Shown in pieces: positions 27,016-37,708 of a stretch of DNA of 64,000 bases (its first letter is position 1; the number at the start of each line of letters is the position of its first letter). Source of the stretch: Thiotrichaceae bacterium. GTDB lineage: Bacteria > Pseudomonadota > Gammaproteobacteria > Thiotrichales > Thiotrichaceae. Where the stretch lies: NCBI GenBank assembly GCA_023144895.1, contig JAGLEV010000051.1, positions 1 through 64,000 on the forward strand. Direction: 5' to 3'. The notes beneath the pieces are model-generated. The model was not told the origin of the DNA and made no database searches. It saw nothing but the letters and a program-made list of their open reading frames with translations. A program made the translations under genes and the position numbers.

Positions 27016-27813
27016 TTACTTAATTTCCACTCCTAGCTCCACCTCTAATGCTTCTTCACGGGGTGCTAAATAATTGATTAATGTGAATCTTTCGCCTTTA
27101 GAAAAGTATAATTTAACACTGTTCTTTATTTTACCATTCTTGCTACTATCAGCTGAAAACTCATAAAAAGTGGTTGTTTTATTGTCTTCTGCTTCTCTTT
27201 TGACCAAAGTTAAATCAGCGTAATTCGTTTTTCTTAGGACATCAAGTATCAGTGGGTTATTAAGCACCTTAATCAGCACTTCTGCATCAATGCTATCGGA
27301 GCCTGCAAAAGTTGCAACTCCTCGCAAGTCCTTCTCAATTACCGCTATGACGAAGCTATCCCAGTCGACTTCATAATCAGGTGATGAGGCTTTTTTGTCA
27401 GTACACTGATATTTCTTGCCGATCTTCTTGGCTAAATATTCAATTAATGACTGTTGAAAGTAAAAAGATTGATTGCCCTTTTTATAATCATAGTCTTTCG
27501 CTAGTTTGATAATGAGCACATCAATTTTTTCATTAGAATACATGAGAAGGTTTTGTCCCTGTATCCCTGTACGATTCAACATAACATCATGACTGCTGAG
27601 TTGTGCTGTTATCGCCTCAATCGCTTCTTTTTTGTATTTTTCTTGCCACTTTTTTTGTTCAATAATACGAAAGGTTTCCATACGTTTATCGAATGACTTA
27701 TCATTTAAGTTACTGATTGAAAAGGATTCAATTTGCTCCTCTGTTAAAGGGTCAGCATTGGCGAAACTCAGGAAAAGTAGGGTGATTATTAAGCTTAATA
27801 AGAGGTTTTTCAT
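27016..27813 (-). CDS. Hypothetical exported protein
   Basis: 265 residues with a clear signal peptide (MKNLLLSLIITLLFLSFANA, cleaved before DPLTEEQ). The mature part is highly charged and helical in its first half (FRIIEQKKWQEKYKKEAIEA), with a single Cys in KKYQCTDKKAS. The second half is beta-rich (YEFSADS, VKLYFSKG, FTLINYLAPREE). I do not recognise a family. AAGGAA stands before the ATG at 27813. It is monocistronic, followed by a hairpin. Confidence 0.65.
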   Translation of the reverse strand: MKNLLLSLIITLLFLSFANADPLTEEQIESFSISNLNDKSFDKRMETFRIIEQKKWQEKYKKEAIEAITAQLSSHDVMLNRTGIQGQNLLMYSNEKIDVLIIKLAKDYDYKKGNQSFYFQQSLIEYLAKKIGKKYQCTDKKASSPDYEVDWDSFVIAVIEKDLRGVATFAGSDSIDAEVLIKVLNNPLILDVLRKTNYADLTLVKREAEDNKTTTFYEFSADSSKNGKIKNSVKLYFSKGERFTLINYLAPREEALEVELGVEIK

Positions 27814-28277
27814 TATGTGTTCCTTAAAAGTGGAAGATAAATCATAGCCTATAGGAAAGTGTAGGGTTGTTATTTGTAGCTAATGGGTTTTATATACTTA
27901 TTGGACTCTCCAGTGCTTATTGATCTTTTTATATCATCGTTTTGTAAACTTGATTAGTGAAGCCCTGATAGTTTGGCTACGGTTATTTTTTTACAACGAG
28001 AATAACAATCTTGTACAGATAAAAGACTTTATTGAGCCTCTACCCGATAGATAAAAAAGCATTATTGGGTAAACGAGACTAAAGCTCTAGTGGAGCGCGC
28101 TAGTGGTGGCGATTGTAAGTGCTTTGTTAACAGCCCATCGATATTTTTTATGAGGCGACCTCACTTGATTGTGCTACAGAGTCTGCATTCCTTAAAAAAT
28201 ATACAGGCTATTGTCATAGAGTGAGGCTCTCGTTATGATCACTGCTGAATTCTGAGTTCTACTATACGGAGATAATC
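27814..28277. other. 464-base intergenic region, divergent
   Basis: It separates two divergent genes and should hold both promoters. I see no further gene, tRNA or strong palindrome. The last bases give ACGGAGATAATC, the ribosome-binding site of the next gene. Confidence 0.4.
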
Positions 28278-28853
28278 ATGGCAAGAACACCATCAACAAT
28301 GATTGATTTAGGTACCCCAGCGCCTAGTTTTTCATTACCTGAGCCTAAGACAGGTCAATCAATTGCTTTAGCAGACTATAAGGATAAGCCTGTTTTAGTT
28401 GCATTTATCTGTAATCATTGCCCTTATGTGATTCATATTGCAGATGCTTTTGCTGACTTTGCTAAAAGCTATCAGGCTAAAGGCTTGGCAGTCATTGCGA
28501 TTAATGCCAATGATGTGGTTAACTATGCAGAGGATAGCCCTGAGAAAATGGTGGCAATGGTTGAGCAGTATCGTTTTGACTTCCCTTATTTATTTGATGA
28601 GTCTCAGCAAGTGGCAAAGGACTATCAAGCAGCCTGCACTCCTGATTTCTTTATGTTTGATGCCAACCATAAGCTGTTCTATCGTGGGCAGTTTGATAGT
28701 TCACGCCCTCGTAATGATGATGAGATTACAGGGGCAGATATGCGTAATGCGGCGAATGCTGTGCTAGCAGGAGAGCCAGCACCTAATGATCAACAAGCAT
28801 CATTAGGCTGTAATGTTAAATGGAAGGCAGGGAATGAGCCCGATTATTTCTAG
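28278..28853 (+). CDS. Thioredoxin-like / peroxiredoxin-type redox protein
   Basis: 191-residue cytoplasmic thioredoxin-fold protein. The AhpC/TSA-like core begins at LGTPAPSFSLPEPKTG (residues 11-26). VAFICNHCPYV holds a CxxC pair (about Cys45-Cys48) followed by cis-Pro-type Pro. CTPDFFMFD is the second conserved block, where the C and TP match the resolving region of this 'thioredoxin family protein' group. The C-terminus carries a GCNVKWKAGNEPDYF ending that is diagnostic of the group. No signal peptide. The next gene overlaps its end by 20 bases. The physiological substrate is not known. Confidence 0.85.
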   Translation: MARTPSTMIDLGTPAPSFSLPEPKTGQSIALADYKDKPVLVAFICNHCPYVIHIADAFADFAKSYQAKGLAVIAINANDVVNYAEDSPEKMVAMVEQYRFDFPYLFDESQQVAKDYQAACTPDFFMFDANHKLFYRGQFDSSRPRNDDEITGADMRNAANAVLAGEPAPNDQQASLGCNVKWKAGNEPDYF

Positions 28854-29061
28854 ACTCATCACTTTATCAGTGACGGCCTATATACTGAGCTTATTCTGGG
28901 TTTGGTTGAAGGCATCGGTGCTGGGTAATTTATTAGATTCAATACTTCCTCCACCATTAGTTGAGGAGTATTGGTCTTATGCCTTATTGTATTTTCCTTT
29001 TATTCTTATCATTTTGTTTTTAATGTTATTTATAGTAAAACTTTTCCACTCAAAGAGTTGA
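28834..29061 (+). CDS. Small two-helix membrane protein, unknown
   Basis: 75 residues from the ATG at 28834, which has GGAAGGCAGGG upstream; a start at 28813 would lack a ribosome-binding site. Two hydrophobic segments are present: LITLSVTAYILSLFWVWL (about residues 7-24) and ALLYFPFILIILFLMLFIV near the end. It overlaps the thioredoxin-like gene by 20 bases and is probably translated with it. No family recognised. Confidence 0.6.
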   Translation: MSPIISRLITLSVTAYILSLFWVWLKASVLGNLLDSILPPPLVEEYWSYALLYFPFILIILFLMLFIVKLFHSKS

Positions 29062-29065
29062 TTAT

Positions 29066-29515
29066 TTATCGACGCCAGCCGTTAAGAACATGCATCATAT
29101 ACTTATTTTTGGTGACTTCGGTAATATCGAATACTGTTTGCCCATGACCTGTTTTTTGGTACAAGGGTGCCCCTTTACTAAGTAAATAGTTGACGGTTGC
29201 AACATGACCAAAGCGTACAGCATGATGCAATGGTATCCATGCACTACGTGTTTTGGGGTTGGGTATTGCCCCTTTTCTTAGTAATAATTTAACGACATGT
29301 ATCCTACCTGTTGAAGCAGCAGCGTGTAGTGGCGTTTCTCTATCATAGGTAAAGCTATTTATATTGGCTCCTCGTGCGAGTAACTGCTTTACGGCAGTAA
29401 TATTACCACCTCTAGCAGCATAGAATAAACTCTTATCCAGACTATTGCGTTGCCCAAAACTATTTAATGGGCTTAAAATAAATAACAACGACAAACTAAA
29501 CGTTATCCATTTCAT
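29066..29515 (-). CDS. Exported ankyrin-repeat protein
   Basis: 149 residues: a signal peptide of about 22 residues (ending NSFGQ) and then three ankyrin repeats with canonical 'tPLHaAa..G...vv..LL..GA' pattern: FYAARGGNITAVKQLLARGA, TPLHAAASTGRIHVVKLLLR, and IPLHHAVRFGHVATVNYLLS. A final partial repeat follows. It acts as a binding scaffold in the periplasm; the partner is unknown. AAGGAG precedes the ATG at 29515. It is convergent with the small membrane protein gene, 4 bases apart. Confidence 0.85.
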   Translation of the reverse strand: MKWITFSLSLLFILSPLNSFGQRNSLDKSLFYAARGGNITAVKQLLARGANINSFTYDRETPLHAAASTGRIHVVKLLLRKGAIPNPKTRSAWIPLHHAVRFGHVATVNYLLSKGAPLYQKTGHGQTVFDITEVTKNKYMMHVLNGWRR

Positions 29516-29894
29516 GATATTTCTCCTTTATTGTTATCAATGAATAACGACATAATAAAAAAAAATCTTTGGATGATTTTTAGGTTTAGTATTGGTTGAC
29601 ACTCAACACCGTAAGTAGTTATTCATAGCTAAGTATAGTAAAAAAACAGTAATTTAAGGCTCTGTGTAAGCGTGCTACACCTTTTCATAGGGCGCTGATC
29701 ACTACTTTTTATATGTAAATAGAGTGCTAAGAAGGCTACCGTTGTTCTTTAACTATATATAGGAGGTAATCATTATTATTCCTATCATGATAAGTTGTAA
29801 TTAGCCCAAAGTAGCTTGACACTCATAATATTATCTTAACATGTTAAAAAAAATGAAGACTCCCCCTTTCTTGTAGGTCTGTATTATTTTTCTA
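29516..29894. other. 379-base intergenic region
   Basis: AT-rich region upstream of the ankyrin gene and downstream of the fructosamine-kinase-like gene. A free-standing AGGAGGTAAT sequence at 29761-29770 is followed only by a five-codon frame (ATG at 29787), too short to claim. A TTGACA at 29816-29821 has no -10 partner at the right distance. Confidence 0.4.
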
Positions 29895-30776
29895 TTAGCA
29901 TTCTATTAATAATTGAGTGATCATTTTCTCAGCTTGCCCTTCATAGCCACCACCAAACAAATTGTAATGGTTAAGAATATGATAGAGGTTATATAGGGTT
30001 TTTCTTGTCTTATAGCCTTGATCGATAGGATAATGATGATGATAGGCACTTTTGAAGTTTTTTCCAAAGCCTCCAAAGAGTTCAGTCATTGCTAAGTCGG
30101 CTTCTCGATCACCATAATAACAAGCAGGATCAAAAGTAATGGAAAGGTTGTTTTGATCTGCTGCACAGTTTCCAGCCCATAAATCACCGTGTAATAGTGA
30201 GGGAATAGGTTGATAGTTGGTAAAAAACAGATGGGTTTGTTCTGCTAAGCGCATACCTTTATCATAAGTACTTGAACTAAAGCCATTATTGATAGTGAGT
30301 TCTAGCTGGTACTGTAATCGGTAATACTGCCAAAAATGAGACCAGCTTGTTTCGGGAGGGTTGACTTGCTGTGTAAGACCAATAGTATTATTGCATTGCC
30401 AGCCAAAGTGATCCTGTTCTATTGCATGCATTGTGGCGAGCTGTTGACCCAAATGACGGGGATTAAGAGTCCCTGATAGTTCAATATACTCCATCATGAG
30501 AAACGATAGATTCTCTGTTCTTCCAGTGCACTGTACTTTAGGGGTACGAAGACTATGGGTATTTTGTATCGCTAGAAGACCTTCTGCCTCAGCTTCAAAC
30601 ATCGGTAACAAAGAAGCTTGGTTGGTTTTAATAAACCATAAATGACCCTTTTGATCACTTAGTTGCCATGCTTGATTGATACAACCACCTGATAATGATT
30701 GTGGGTGACTGAAAACAAAATACTGACCTGTTTTTTGATAAACAATATCAGCAATCTGTGCCCAGTCGATAGCCAT
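29895..30776 (-). CDS. Fructosamine kinase family protein (YniA-like)
   Basis: 293 residues with the aminoglycoside-phosphotransferase / FN3K fold. SGGCINQAWQLSD (about residues 28-40) is the glycine-rich loop, LWFIKTNQA the ATP lysine, LLHGDLWAGNCA (about 197-208) the catalytic HGDLW..N block, and ITFDPACYYGDREADLAMTE the metal-binding DPACYYGdrE block that defines this family. It would phosphorylate ketoamines on glycated proteins or small molecules. The start overlaps the end of ispH by one base, so the two are co-transcribed. Confidence 0.93.
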   Translation of the reverse strand: MAIDWAQIADIVYQKTGQYFVFSHPQSLSGGCINQAWQLSDQKGHLWFIKTNQASLLPMFEAEAEGLLAIQNTHSLRTPKVQCTGRTENLSFLMMEYIELSGTLNPRHLGQQLATMHAIEQDHFGWQCNNTIGLTQQVNPPETSWSHFWQYYRLQYQLELTINNGFSSSTYDKGMRLAEQTHLFFTNYQPIPSLLHGDLWAGNCAADQNNLSITFDPACYYGDREADLAMTELFGGFGKNFKSAYHHHYPIDQGYKTRKTLYNLYHILNHYNLFGGGYEGQAEKMITQLLIEC

Positions 30777-31708
30777 TAACGTAGAGCTTTAGGAAGTACA
30801 AAGGAAATCGTTTCTTCCACCCCTCCTGTGTCTTCCTCGATAGTAGCGCCTAAGTTTCTTAAATAGCTCAATACCTCATCAACCAATACTTCAGGAGCTG
30901 ATGCACCTGCGGTTAAGCCAATAGTCTGAACACCTTTAAACCAATGCGCTTGAATGTCAGCAGCACGATCAATAAGATAAGCCTGTCTCCCTTTTTTCAA
31001 CGCAATTTCTTTCAGGCGATTAGAGTTAGAGCTATTGGGTGAGCCAACCACTAATACCACCTCACTTTGATCGGCTAAGCTTTTTAGAGAATCTTGGCGG
31101 TTTTGAGTGGCATAGCAAATATCATCTTTGCGAGGACCAACAATATGAGGGAAGCGTTGTGCTAAGGCTTTAATAATGACCGAAGTATCATCAACAGAGA
31201 GTGTTGTTTGCGTAACAAAGGCCAATTTATCAGGATTGTTAACCTGTAACGCATCAACCTCTTTAATGCTATCTACACGCAGAATTTGACCGCCATAGCT
31301 AAGGTCATAACGCCCCATTGTTCCTTCAACTTCAGGATGCCCTTTATGACCAATAAGGATCGTTTCAAAGCCATCTTTACTATAACGCAATACCTCTAAG
31401 TGAACTTTAGTCACTAAAGGACAGGTGGCATCAAATACTTGCAAACCTCGTTGCTTGGCATTCTCTTGAACTTGCTTAGAGACTCCATGGGCACTAAAAA
31501 TAACAATACTATCATCAGGGACTTCATCGAGCTCCTGAACAAAAATAGCCCCTTTATCTCGAAGATCATCCACTACAAAGCGATTATGTACGACTTCATG
31601 GCGTACATAAATAGGCTCATCATAAAGCTTTAATGCTCGATTGACTATTTCAATAGCACGGTCAACACCCGCACAAAAACCGCGTGGATTGGCAAGAATA
31701 ACATTCAT
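30776..31708 (-). CDS. ispH: 4-hydroxy-3-methylbut-2-enyl diphosphate reductase
   Basis: Last enzyme of the MEP isoprenoid pathway, making IPP and DMAPP. It has 310 residues, as usual. The [4Fe-4S] cysteines are in [14 protein letters not shown] (Cys12), [13 protein letters not shown] (about Cys96) and [11 protein letters not shown] (about Cys197). HGVSKQV and the [14 protein letters not shown] block bind the diphosphate. It begins 14 bases after glyS and runs into the kinase gene; the order glyQ-glyS-ispH-kinase gives one probable transcript. Confidence 0.97.
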   Translation of the reverse strand: MNVILANPRGFCAGVDRAIEIVNRALKLYDEPIYVRHEVVHNRFVVDDLRDKGAIFVQELDEVPDDSIVIFSAHGVSKQVQENAKQRGLQVFDATCPLVTKVHLEVLRYSKDGFETILIGHKGHPEVEGTMGRYDLSYGGQILRVDSIKEVDALQVNNPDKLAFVTQTTLSVDDTSVIIKALAQRFPHIVGPRKDDICYATQNRQDSLKSLADQSEVVLVVGSPNSSNSNRLKEIALKKGRQAYLIDRAADIQAHWFKGVQTIGLTAGASAPEVLVDEVLSYLRNLGATIEEDTGGVEETISFVLPKALR

Positions 31709-31722
31709 GATTTATTTACCCA

Positions 31723-33780
31723 TTATTGCAATACTGACAAATCTGCAATATTTAAAAAGCATTGATGTAACTGGCTTAATAAAGCCAAACGATTATTTTT
31801 AAGTGCCTTATCATCCACCATGACCATGACATCATCAAAGAAAGTATCCACAGGTTCGCGCAACTTAGCCAGTGATTTTAGTGCTGTCGTATAATCACCA
31901 CTAGCAAATAATGGCTTAATGATTTCCTGCTGTTCTACCAAGGCAGAGTGTAGTTGCTTCTCTGCACCCTCAGTAAGTAATGAGGTGTCAATGGTATTGG
32001 ATGGCTCCTGCTTTTTAAGAATATTACTAATACGCTTATTCGCTGCGGCTAAAGCACTGGACTCATTTAAGGTTTTAAACTCTGCCACTGCATGAACACG
32101 ATGGGCAAAATCTAGTGGTCGAGTAGGGCGAAGTTTAGCGACCGCATCAACAATATCGGCACTCATTCCTTGATCACCATAATAGGCCTTGAGACGTTCA
32201 ACAATATAATTGAACGTAGGATCAATACTTGCTTTAGCATCAACTTTATCAGAGAGATTATTCGCCGCAAGTGTTAGAAGATCATGAAGATTAATATCCA
32301 GTTTTAATTCAATAATAATCCGTAGTACTGCCAATGCTGCGCGACGTAAAGAAAATGGATCTTTAGTACCTGTTGGCTTCATGCCGATAGCAACAATACC
32401 GATTAAAGTATCAATACGATCAGCTAAGGCAAGAATTTTGCCCGCTTCATGTTCAGGCAGTCGATCACCCGCAAAGCGTGGTAAATATTGTTCTTCTAGC
32501 GCCCATGCCACATTCTCAGATTCATGATTGTCGAGTGCATAATAGCGTCCCATAATACCTTGTAGCTTGGGAAACTCTGCAACCATATTCGTCATGAGGT
32601 CACATTTAGAGAGCTGTGTTGCTCGTTCAGCATCAGCAACATTAGCACCGATCGTTTGAGCAATAGTTTTTGCTAATTGAGTCACACGTTGGGTTTTTTC
32701 ATACAGTGTACCCAGTTGCTTTTGAAAAATAATTTTCTGAGTTGAGGCAATATAAGATGCTAAACCTTTCTTTTTATCTTGCTCCCAGAAAAATTCTGCA
32801 TCAGCAAAACGTGGACGAATCACCCGTTCATTACCTTCACTGACCTTGGCAACATTTTTACTTTCAATATTACTGGTCGTAATAAAGAAAGGCATCAATT
32901 GGTTATTATTATCAACAACAGCAAAGTACTTTTGATGATTTTCCATCGTTGTAATCAAGCACTCCTGTGGAACATTTAAAAATTGTGCCTCAAATTTCCC
33001 AGCAACCGCAACAGGCCATTCAACAAGCGCTGTCACTTCATCAAGAAGTTCAGGGTCTATAATGACTTTACCACCCAGCTCATTAGCACAGCGTTCAGCA
33101 CTTTTAGCCACTTGGTCACGACGTTGAGCAAAGTCTGCAATCACATAGGCATCATTTAATTGTTGTTGGTAATCATTTGCCGTTTTAAGGGTAATGGTTC
33201 CCGTAGAATGAAAGCGGTGACCTCGAGTCTCACGTCCTGCCTGATGCCCCATCGTGGTAATATTTAGCACTTCATCACCTAGTAGGCAGACAAACCAATG
33301 TATTGGGCGAACAAATTCAATAGAACCTGCACCCCAACGCATTTTCTTAGGTGTTGGGAGCTTTTGTAAGGCATTATTGACAATGACCTCTAGTAGCTCA
33401 GCAAGGGGTTTACCCGCCTCCGTTTTTTTGAAAACAAACCAAGCACCTTTGGGGGTGTCCTGCTGTTCTAAGTCCGCAACTTCAACACCACAAGAACGGG
33501 CAAAACCTTGAATTGCCTTGGTAGGGTTACCCTCAGCATCAAAGGCAACTTTAACCGCAGGACCTTTACGTTCAATCTGTTGTGCTTCTTGTTGATTATC
33601 GACGGCTTTAATGAATACAGCTAAACGGCGGGGGGTTGCAAAATTAGTGACATCAGCATGAGTTAAACGTGCCTCTTTTAAACCTTTAGTAATACCATCA
33701 CTAAAAGCTTTCGATAGTTTTTTTAATGCCTTGGGAGGTAGCTCTTCAGTACCAATTTCAATGAGTAAATCTTGTTTCAT
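31723..33780 (-). CDS. glyS: Glycyl-tRNA synthetase beta subunit
   Basis: 685 residues, the usual length of the beta subunit of the bacterial alpha2beta2 glycyl-tRNA synthetase. Starts with [19 protein letters not shown], the family signature. [20 protein letters not shown] and [14 protein letters not shown] are core blocks. The HD-like [12 protein letters not shown] and [16 protein letters not shown] blocks mark the central region, and the C-terminal DALR-type anticodon-binding helices end the protein. It overlaps glyQ by 4 bases (ATGA-type coupling). Confidence 0.97.
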   Translation of the reverse strand: MKQDLLIEIGTEELPPKALKKLSKAFSDGITKGLKEARLTHADVTNFATPRRLAVFIKAVDNQQEAQQIERKGPAVKVAFDAEGNPTKAIQGFARSCGVEVADLEQQDTPKGAWFVFKKTEAGKPLAELLEVIVNNALQKLPTPKKMRWGAGSIEFVRPIHWFVCLLGDEVLNITTMGHQAGRETRGHRFHSTGTITLKTANDYQQQLNDAYVIADFAQRRDQVAKSAERCANELGGKVIIDPELLDEVTALVEWPVAVAGKFEAQFLNVPQECLITTMENHQKYFAVVDNNNQLMPFFITTSNIESKNVAKVSEGNERVIRPRFADAEFFWEQDKKKGLASYIASTQKIIFQKQLGTLYEKTQRVTQLAKTIAQTIGANVADAERATQLSKCDLMTNMVAEFPKLQGIMGRYYALDNHESENVAWALEEQYLPRFAGDRLPEHEAGKILALADRIDTLIGIVAIGMKPTGTKDPFSLRRAALAVLRIIIELKLDINLHDLLTLAANNLSDKVDAKASIDPTFNYIVERLKAYYGDQGMSADIVDAVAKLRPTRPLDFAHRVHAVAEFKTLNESSALAAANKRISNILKKQEPSNTIDTSLLTEGAEKQLHSALVEQQEIIKPLFASGDYTTALKSLAKLREPVDTFFDDVMVMVDDKALKNNRLALLSQLHQCFLNIADLSVLQ

Positions 33781-34694
33781 ACGAGACCTCCTTGTTTTGC
33801 TGACTCCACTAGTGGGAAGCCAAGTGCTTCTCGCACCTCATAATAAGCTTGAGCAATACCTCGTGACAAAGCACGAATACGCAAGATATAACGCTGACGT
33901 TCCGTGACTGAAATCGCATGACGGGCATCTAATAAATTAAAGACATGGGAAGCCGTTAGCATTTGCTCGTAAGCAGGTAAGGGGAGACTTTTTTCAATTA
34001 ATCGATTGCTTTCAGACTCACTTGTCTCAAATTGTGCAAATAATTGTTCAGTATCGGCTTGCTCAAAATTATAGGTCGATTGTTCCACTTCATTTTGATG
34101 GAAGACATCACCATAAGTCACCACACCTTGTGGGCCTTTAGTCCAAACCAGATCGTAAATACTCTTAACATCTTGGACATACATAGCGATGCGCTCAAGA
34201 CCATAGGTGATCTCACCGGGTACAGGTCGGCACTCCAGTCCGCCAACCTGTTGGAAGTAGGTGAATTGTGTTACCTCCATACCATTAAGCCAGACTTCCC
34301 AGCCTAAGCCCCAAGCGCCTAGCGTTGGAGACTCCCAGTTATCTTCCACAAAGCGAATATCATGCTCTAAAGGATCAAAACCTAATTCAATCAATGAGTT
34401 TAAATAAAGCTCTTGGATATTATCAGGTGATGGCTTGAGTAGTACTTGAAACTGATAATAATGTTGTAAGCGATTGGGGTTCTCACCATAACGTCCATCC
34501 GTAGGACGGCGGCAAGGTTGAACATAAGCCGCATTCCAAGGCTCTGGTCCAATGGAACGTAAGAATGTTGCAGGGTGAAAAGTTCCCGCACCCATTGCCA
34601 TATCGTAAGGCTGGAGGATGACACAACCCTGTTTAGCCCAGTAATTTTGTAGGGTAAGAATTAGCCCTTGGAATGTTGAAATATCTGCTGTCAT
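33777..34694 (-). CDS. glyQ: Glycyl-tRNA synthetase alpha subunit
   Basis: 305 residues. Class II catalytic subunit. [20 protein letters not shown] is the family start, [20 protein letters not shown] the next block, [20 protein letters not shown] contains the motif-2 region, and [20 protein letters not shown] plus [15 protein letters not shown] (motif 3 with the conserved Arg) complete the active site. The ATG at 34694 is the first start. glyQ and glyS overlap by 4 bases and must be produced together. Confidence 0.98.
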   Translation of the reverse strand: MTADISTFQGLILTLQNYWAKQGCVILQPYDMAMGAGTFHPATFLRSIGPEPWNAAYVQPCRRPTDGRYGENPNRLQHYYQFQVLLKPSPDNIQELYLNSLIELGFDPLEHDIRFVEDNWESPTLGAWGLGWEVWLNGMEVTQFTYFQQVGGLECRPVPGEITYGLERIAMYVQDVKSIYDLVWTKGPQGVVTYGDVFHQNEVEQSTYNFEQADTEQLFAQFETSESESNRLIEKSLPLPAYEQMLTASHVFNLLDARHAISVTERQRYILRIRALSRGIAQAYYEVREALGFPLVESAKQGGLV

Positions 34695-34937
34695 GAGTTT
34701 TCTATTATGGTCAAAATATGAGTATTTATAAGTGGCGTAGAGTATACGCTATTGTCAATACGGAACACAAAGTCTAGGTGATGATGTTGAAAATAGGTTT
34801 TTTAAGAGGATTGAACTTGGGTTTTATAGCGAAGAGTGGGGGTGATAGCTTGCCCTTTAATAGAGATTGTAGTGACCGCTTAAAGAGATAGTGCTAGCAT
34901 ATTATGCTTTACTCCATAATTTTATTAGGCGTTGTAT

Positions 34938-36386
34938 ATGACTGATCCCTTGCGTGATGCACAGGCGACTATTTTAGATCCTGCTGGTTTATCCATTAAT
35001 GATTTTGATGCTGTTTTTGCTAAGTTAAATTCTTCAACCATTGATCTTGCGGATATCTATTTTCAAGTATCCCGAAAAGAATCATGGGCACTGGAAGATC
35101 AGATTGTTAAATCAGGCAATTATAGTATTTCACAAGGTTTCGGTGTGCGGGCAGTGAGTGGTGAGCAAACAGGTTTTGCTTACTCTGATGAGATTAATCT
35201 CAATGCTTTACTTGAATCGGTAACAGCCGCTAGAGCGATCAGTAAAAGTGGCACATCTCACTCAGTCAATATCCCTTCATGGAAGCCACAGCCTAATAAG
35301 CATCAGCTTTATACGGGTACTAATCCGCTAAACTCTATTGATGAAGAAGCAAAAATCGCCTTATTACATTTTGCTGATAAAGCGGCACGAAAGCATAGTA
35401 CCTATGTGACTCAGGTTATTCCTAGCCTGTCCGCTTCTTATGAAAATATCCTGATCGTTAATAATGAAGGCAGTCTTGTTGCGGATATTCGCCCAATGAT
35501 TCATATGGGTATGTCGGTTATTGTCGAGAAAGAGGGTGAGCGAGAAACGGCAAATTATAGTGCAGGTGGGCGATATGATCTTAACTGGCTTACTGAAGAA
35601 AAAATAGAAGGTTATGCTCACGAGGCTGTGCGCTTAGCTCTATTAAAGCTTAATGCCAAACCTTCTCCAGCAGGTGAAATGGATGTGGTATTGGGTAATG
35701 GCTGGCCTGGTGTTTTATTACATGAAGCGGTAGGTCATGGCTTGGAAAGTGATTTTAATCGCAAAGGTACATCAGTATTTAGCGATCGTATTGGTGAAAA
35801 AGTTGCTTCAGCAGGTGTGACAGTTGTTGATGATGGTGCAATGCAAGATCGCCGTGGTTCTTTGAATGTCGATGATGAAGGTACACCAACACAATGTACG
35901 ACGTTAATCGATGACGGTATCTTAGTCGGTTACATGCATGACAAACTTAATGCACGTTTGATGAATACTGTCTCAACAGGCAATGGTCGTCGTCAATCTT
36001 ATTCGCATTTGCCGATGCCCAGAATGACGAATACTTATATGCGGGCAGGTGATCATGACCCTGAAGAAATTATTGCATCAATGGATAAGGGTTTGTATGC
36101 GGTTAATTTTGGTGGTGGGCAGGTTGATATTACTTCTGGACAGTTTGTTTTTTCTTCTTCTGAAGCCTATATGGTCGAAAAGGGTAAGATTTTATATCCA
36201 GTCAAAGGAGCGACTTTAATTGGTAATGGACCTCAGGTGATGCAACAAATTACAATGATTGGTAATGATTTAGCCTTAGATCCTGGTATTGGTGTGTGTG
36301 GAAAGGCAGGGCAAAGTGTGCCTGTGGGAGTTGGTCAGCCGACCATTAAAATAACGAATTTAACGGTAGGGGGGACGGGATCATGA
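34938..36386 (+). CDS. tldD: TldD metalloprotease subunit
   Basis: 482-residue zinc-dependent peptidase subunit that joins PmbA/TldE to form the TldD/E protease. Known roles in E. coli include microcin B17 leader removal and CcdA degradation. The metal site is HEAVGHGLESD (about residues 258-268), the HExxxH signature of TldD. GFGVRAVSGEQTGFAYSDE is the N-terminal substrate-binding block. The ATG at 34938 is preferred to a TTG six bases before it. Its stop overlaps the start of pmbA by 4 bases. Confidence 0.96.
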   Translation: MTDPLRDAQATILDPAGLSINDFDAVFAKLNSSTIDLADIYFQVSRKESWALEDQIVKSGNYSISQGFGVRAVSGEQTGFAYSDEINLNALLESVTAARAISKSGTSHSVNIPSWKPQPNKHQLYTGTNPLNSIDEEAKIALLHFADKAARKHSTYVTQVIPSLSASYENILIVNNEGSLVADIRPMIHMGMSVIVEKEGERETANYSAGGRYDLNWLTEEKIEGYAHEAVRLALLKLNAKPSPAGEMDVVLGNGWPGVLLHEAVGHGLESDFNRKGTSVFSDRIGEKVASAGVTVVDDGAMQDRRGSLNVDDEGTPTQCTTLIDDGILVGYMHDKLNARLMNTVSTGNGRRQSYSHLPMPRMTNTYMRAGDHDPEEIIASMDKGLYAVNFGGGQVDITSGQFVFSSSEAYMVEKGKILYPVKGATLIGNGPQVMQQITMIGNDLALDPGIGVCGKAGQSVPVGVGQPTIKITNLTVGGTGS

Positions 36387-37708
36387 AACTTTCCCAGCAG
36401 AGTTTATTAGATTTAGCCGATCAAGTATTAGCAACCGCTAAAAAGCAAGGTGCAACTAGCGCTAGTGTAGGGGTTAATTATGGTAATGGTTTGTCCGTTG
36501 ATGTGCGTAAAGGCGCTGTTGAGACTTTGGAGTACAACCGTGATCAGGGCTTAGGCTTAACCGTTTACTTTGGACAGAAAAAAGGTCATGCAAGTACTGC
36601 TGATTTAACCGAACAGGCGATTAAGGATACAGTCGATGCGGCCTGTCGTATTGCACGTTATACTGCTGAAGATGAGTTTTCTGGCTTGGCAGATGCTGAA
36701 CTAATGGCAACGGAATTTGCTGATTTAGATTTGTATCACCCTTGGGATATTAATGCAGAACAGGCGATTGAATTAGCGATTGAGTGTGAAGCTGCAGGCT
36801 TAGCCTATAGCAATAAAATTGATAATTCTGAAGGCTCAGGAGTGACAACTTATAAGGGAGTGAGTGTTGCTGCGAATAGTCATGGTTTTGTTGGTGTCAG
36901 TCGAGGTTCGCAACATGGTTTATCGGCTAGCTTTATTGCTAAAGAAAATGATGCAATGCAACGTGATCACTGGTATAGCAGTCACCGTGTGGCAGATAAG
37001 CTAGAGGCAGCGGCTACTATTGGTGAAAAAGCCGCAAAGCGAGCGGTTGAACGATTAAACCCACGTAAGATTGAGACAACTAAATCCCCTATTTTATTGA
37101 GCCCTAACATCGCGAAAACACTCATTTCTAGCTACATCTCTGCGGTCAGTGGTAGTGCTTTGTACCATAAAGCAACATTCTTATTAGATAGCTTGGGAAC
37201 ACCCGTTTTTCCTGAATTTATGCGTATACATGAAACGCCTTTTTTGCTTCAAGGTTCAGGCAGTGCTTCATTTGATGGTGAAGGTGTCACTTTGAAAAAT
37301 AAGGACTTAGTCACAGAGGGTATTGTGCAGACCTATCTACTTGGAAGCTACTCAGCACGTAAATTAGGTCTGAAATCAACGGCTAATGCAGGAGGCACTT
37401 TTAACCTTAATGTAGAAAGTACAGGCGAAAATTTTACGGAATTATTAGCAAAGATGGGAACGGGACTTTTTGTGACAGAGCTTATTGGTAGCAGTGTAAG
37501 TATTATGACGGGTGATTATTCTCGTGGTGCTTCTGGCTTCTGGGTTGAAAACGGTGAAATTCAGTTTCCTGTAGAAGAGGTGACTATTGCAGGGAATCTA
37601 AAGCGTTTATTTAAGGGAATTGTTGCAATAGGTAATGATATTGATACTCGTGGCAATACACGCATGGGTTCAATGTTGATTGATGAGATGACGATTGCGG
37701 GGAAATAA
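36383..37708 (+). CDS. pmbA: PmbA/TldE, non-metal subunit of TldD/E protease
   Basis: 441 residues. It pairs with TldD in a heterodimer; it lacks the HExxxH zinc motif. Family blocks: RDQGLGLTVYFGQKKGHAST near residue 50, NSHGFVGVSRGSQHGLSASF, SSYISAVSGSALYHKATFL (about 247-265), GEGVTLKNKDLVTEGIVQTY and the ending GNTRMGSMLIDEMTIAGK. Overlap with tldD by ATGA suggests translational coupling; in E. coli the two genes are unlinked, while tldD-pmbA pairs are common in other bacteria. Confidence 0.95.
   Translation: MKLSQQSLLDLADQVLATAKKQGATSASVGVNYGNGLSVDVRKGAVETLEYNRDQGLGLTVYFGQKKGHASTADLTEQAIKDTVDAACRIARYTAEDEFSGLADAELMATEFADLDLYHPWDINAEQAIELAIECEAAGLAYSNKIDNSEGSGVTTYKGVSVAANSHGFVGVSRGSQHGLSASFIAKENDAMQRDHWYSSHRVADKLEAAATIGEKAAKRAVERLNPRKIETTKSPILLSPNIAKTLISSYISAVSGSALYHKATFLLDSLGTPVFPEFMRIHETPFLLQGSGSASFDGEGVTLKNKDLVTEGIVQTYLLGSYSARKLGLKSTANAGGTFNLNVESTGENFTELLAKMGTGLFVTELIGSSVSIMTGDYSRGASGFWVENGEIQFPVEEVTIAGNLKRLFKGIVAIGNDIDTRGNTRMGSMLIDEMTIAGK

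Noticed and set aside
29761-29800. Leader peptide after the AGGAGGT sequence
   Set aside because: The only ATG nearby gives five codons and lies 20 bases downstream; spacing is wrong.
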